Below are positions 4,521 to 5,263 of a stretch of DNA of 5,263 nucleotides, piece by piece. Below the pieces are notes generated by a model that did no database searches, had not been told where the DNA came from, and saw nothing but the letters and a program-made list of their open reading frames with translations. The position numbers and the translations under genes are program-made. The stretch lies in NCBI GenBank assembly GCA_946481465.1, contig CAMLOC010000305.1, positions 1 through 5,263 on the forward strand. Direction: 5' to 3'. Positions within the stretch are counted from its first letter, which is position 1; each line of letters begins with the position of its first letter. The DNA comes from an uncultured Shinella sp. Lineage in GTDB: Bacteria; Pseudomonadota; Alphaproteobacteria; Rhizobiales; Rhizobiaceae.

Positions 4521-5021
4521 ATGAAATCCCTCGAACTCCTGGTCGAACGCATCATCCTGTCGAGCCGGTGGATCCTGGTGGTCTTCTATCTGGGCCTCGT
4601 CGCGGCACTCGCCGTCTATGCCGTCTCCTTCCTGTATAAGTTCGCCAAGGTGGCGATGAACGTCTTCGTCTTCGACGATGCGGAGATGATCCTTGCCATG
4701 CTCGGCCTGATCGACGCGGCGCTGGTCGCCAGCCTCATCCTGATGGTCATGATCGCCGGCTACGAGAATTTCGTCAGCCGCTTCGACGAGGCGGAGACCG
4801 ACGTTTCCTTCCTCGGAAAGCTCGATTCCGGCAGCCTGAAGATCAAGGTCGCCTCCTCGATCGTCGCGATCTCCTCGATCCACCTGCTGCAGGTCTTCCT
4901 CAACGTGCAGCAATATACCGATGCCAAGCTGATGTGGCTGACCCTCATGCACCTCGCCTTCGTCGTCTCCGCCCTGCTGCTCGGTTTCCTCGAGCAGATC
5001 ATGGGCAAGCTGAAGGGCTGA
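4521..5021 (+). CDS. UPF0114 (YqhA-like) integral membrane protein
   Basis: This 166-aa inner-membrane protein is of the UPF0114 family (E. coli YqhA, 164 aa), whose function is not established. Four hydrophobic segments are visible: about residues 17-38, 55-79, 109-127 and 138-157. Conserved family stretches are SSRWILVVFYLGL (14-26), LVASLILMVMIAGYENFVS (68-86), FLGKLDSGSLKIKVASSIVAISSIHLL (97-123) and KLMW (136-139). The ATG at 4521 has GGAG (4509-4512) 8 nt upstream and gives the family N-terminus; an in-frame GTG at 4488 would add 11 unconserved residues. It is monocistronic between two terminators. Only a degenerate EcfG-like motif is seen upstream (CGAAC-N16-CGTC, 4446-4470), so whether it joins the stress regulon is open. 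Confidence 0.92.
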   Translation: MKSLELLVERIILSSRWILVVFYLGLVAALAVYAVSFLYKFAKVAMNVFVFDDAEMILAMLGLIDAALVASLILMVMIAGYENFVSRFDEAETDVSFLGKLDSGSLKIKVASSIVAISSIHLLQVFLNVQQYTDAKLMWLTLMHLAFVVSALLLGFLEQIMGKLKG

Positions 5022-5043
5022 CGCCTTGCCGGAACTGGCAGGG

Positions 5044-5083
5044 AAGGGGCGCCGCGGAGATCCGCCGGCGCCCCTTTTCTTTG
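5044..5083 (+). terminator. intrinsic terminator after the UPF0114 gene
   Basis: AAGGGGCGCCG (5044-5054) pairs with CGGCGCCCCTT (5066-5076). Inside it a short CGG/CCG stem (5055-5057 with 5062-5064) leaves one C bulged. The T-rich tail TTTTCTTT (5075-5082) follows. It lies 22 nt after the stop codon. Confidence 0.85.
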
Positions 5084-5263
5084 GTGGGAAGTCAAGCGAA
5101 AGCTCCACACTTTCCCCGATATTCCACCTATGCACCGGGCGGTTTGTGCTGCCGCCGGGCAGAGGGCGGTTCGCATTCTCGTTTTTGACCGTTTGGACAA
5201 GATTTTGGAGGGCGATTTCAGGCCGCAGAAAGCGGTTTCGTGCGCTCCGCCCTTCAGTTTTCG
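5084..5263. other. right-end stretch with no supported gene
   Basis: Only an open frame from the ATG at 5130 to the edge (44 codons, plus strand) is seen. It has no ribosome binding site, no recognisable motif and no codon-use support, so it is not called. No promoter with both elements, hairpin or repeat stands out. The stretch is probably the upstream region, or the far end, of a gene outside the window. Confidence 0.5.

Noticed and set aside
4071..5135. Minus-strand open frame of 354 codons spanning DUF1328, the terminator and UPF0114
   Set aside because: It runs antisense through two recognisable genes and two hairpins. Its product is low-complexity, rich in Asp, Glu, Gln, His and Arg, with no family.
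5130..5263. Open frame from an ATG to the right edge
   Set aside because: There is no ribosome binding site, no motif and only 44 codons; it cannot be told from chance.

Overview
This is a GC-rich, densely packed window with the gene content of an alphaproteobacterium, most likely Rhizobiaceae (Rhizobium/Sinorhizobium/Shinella-like). The evidence is a PhyR/NepR general-stress-response pair and several promoters of the GGAAC-N16-CGTT type read by EcfG-family sigma factors (RpoE2 in Sinorhizobium). The genus cannot be fixed from this sequence. There are no rRNA or tRNA genes, insertion sequences, CRISPR arrays or phage genes.

Left module (1-1540): a class-III, PLP-dependent omega-amino acid:pyruvate aminotransferase runs leftward out of the window. 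It is divergent from a PuuR-type regulator (HTH plus cupin). The roughly 145 bp between them carries several small inverted repeats that are candidate operators. This looks like a self-contained amine/omega-amino-acid catabolic gene with its own regulator.

Central module (1544-2691): phyR (anti-anti-sigma response regulator, leftward) and nepR (anti-sigma factor, rightward) are divergent across 125 bp. The ecfG sigma gene that often follows nepR is absent: nepR is followed by a hairpin and then by a gene on the other strand.

Right module (2793-5021): a run of small stress or envelope genes. Leftward are a 51-aa DUF3309 membrane peptide and a glycine-zipper lipoprotein, arranged as an operon. 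Rightward are an uncharacterised 112-aa protein, a CsbD-family protein, a DUF1328 membrane peptide and a UPF0114 (YqhA-like) membrane protein. Four of the transcription units (DUF3309-lipoprotein, the 112-aa gene, csbD, DUF1328) have an EcfG-type promoter upstream, each with GGAAC and a 16-nt spacer; three have a perfect CGTT -10 and csbD has GGTT. The natural reading is a general-stress-response locus: PhyR/NepR control the sigma factor, which is encoded elsewhere, and their regulon members lie beside them. Strong hairpins separate most units.

The last 180 bases (5084-5263) hold no gene that can be supported. Two genes, the DUF3309 and DUF1328 peptides, are only 51 and 54 codons long and easy to miss. 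The aminotransferase has no stop codon in the window and is partial.
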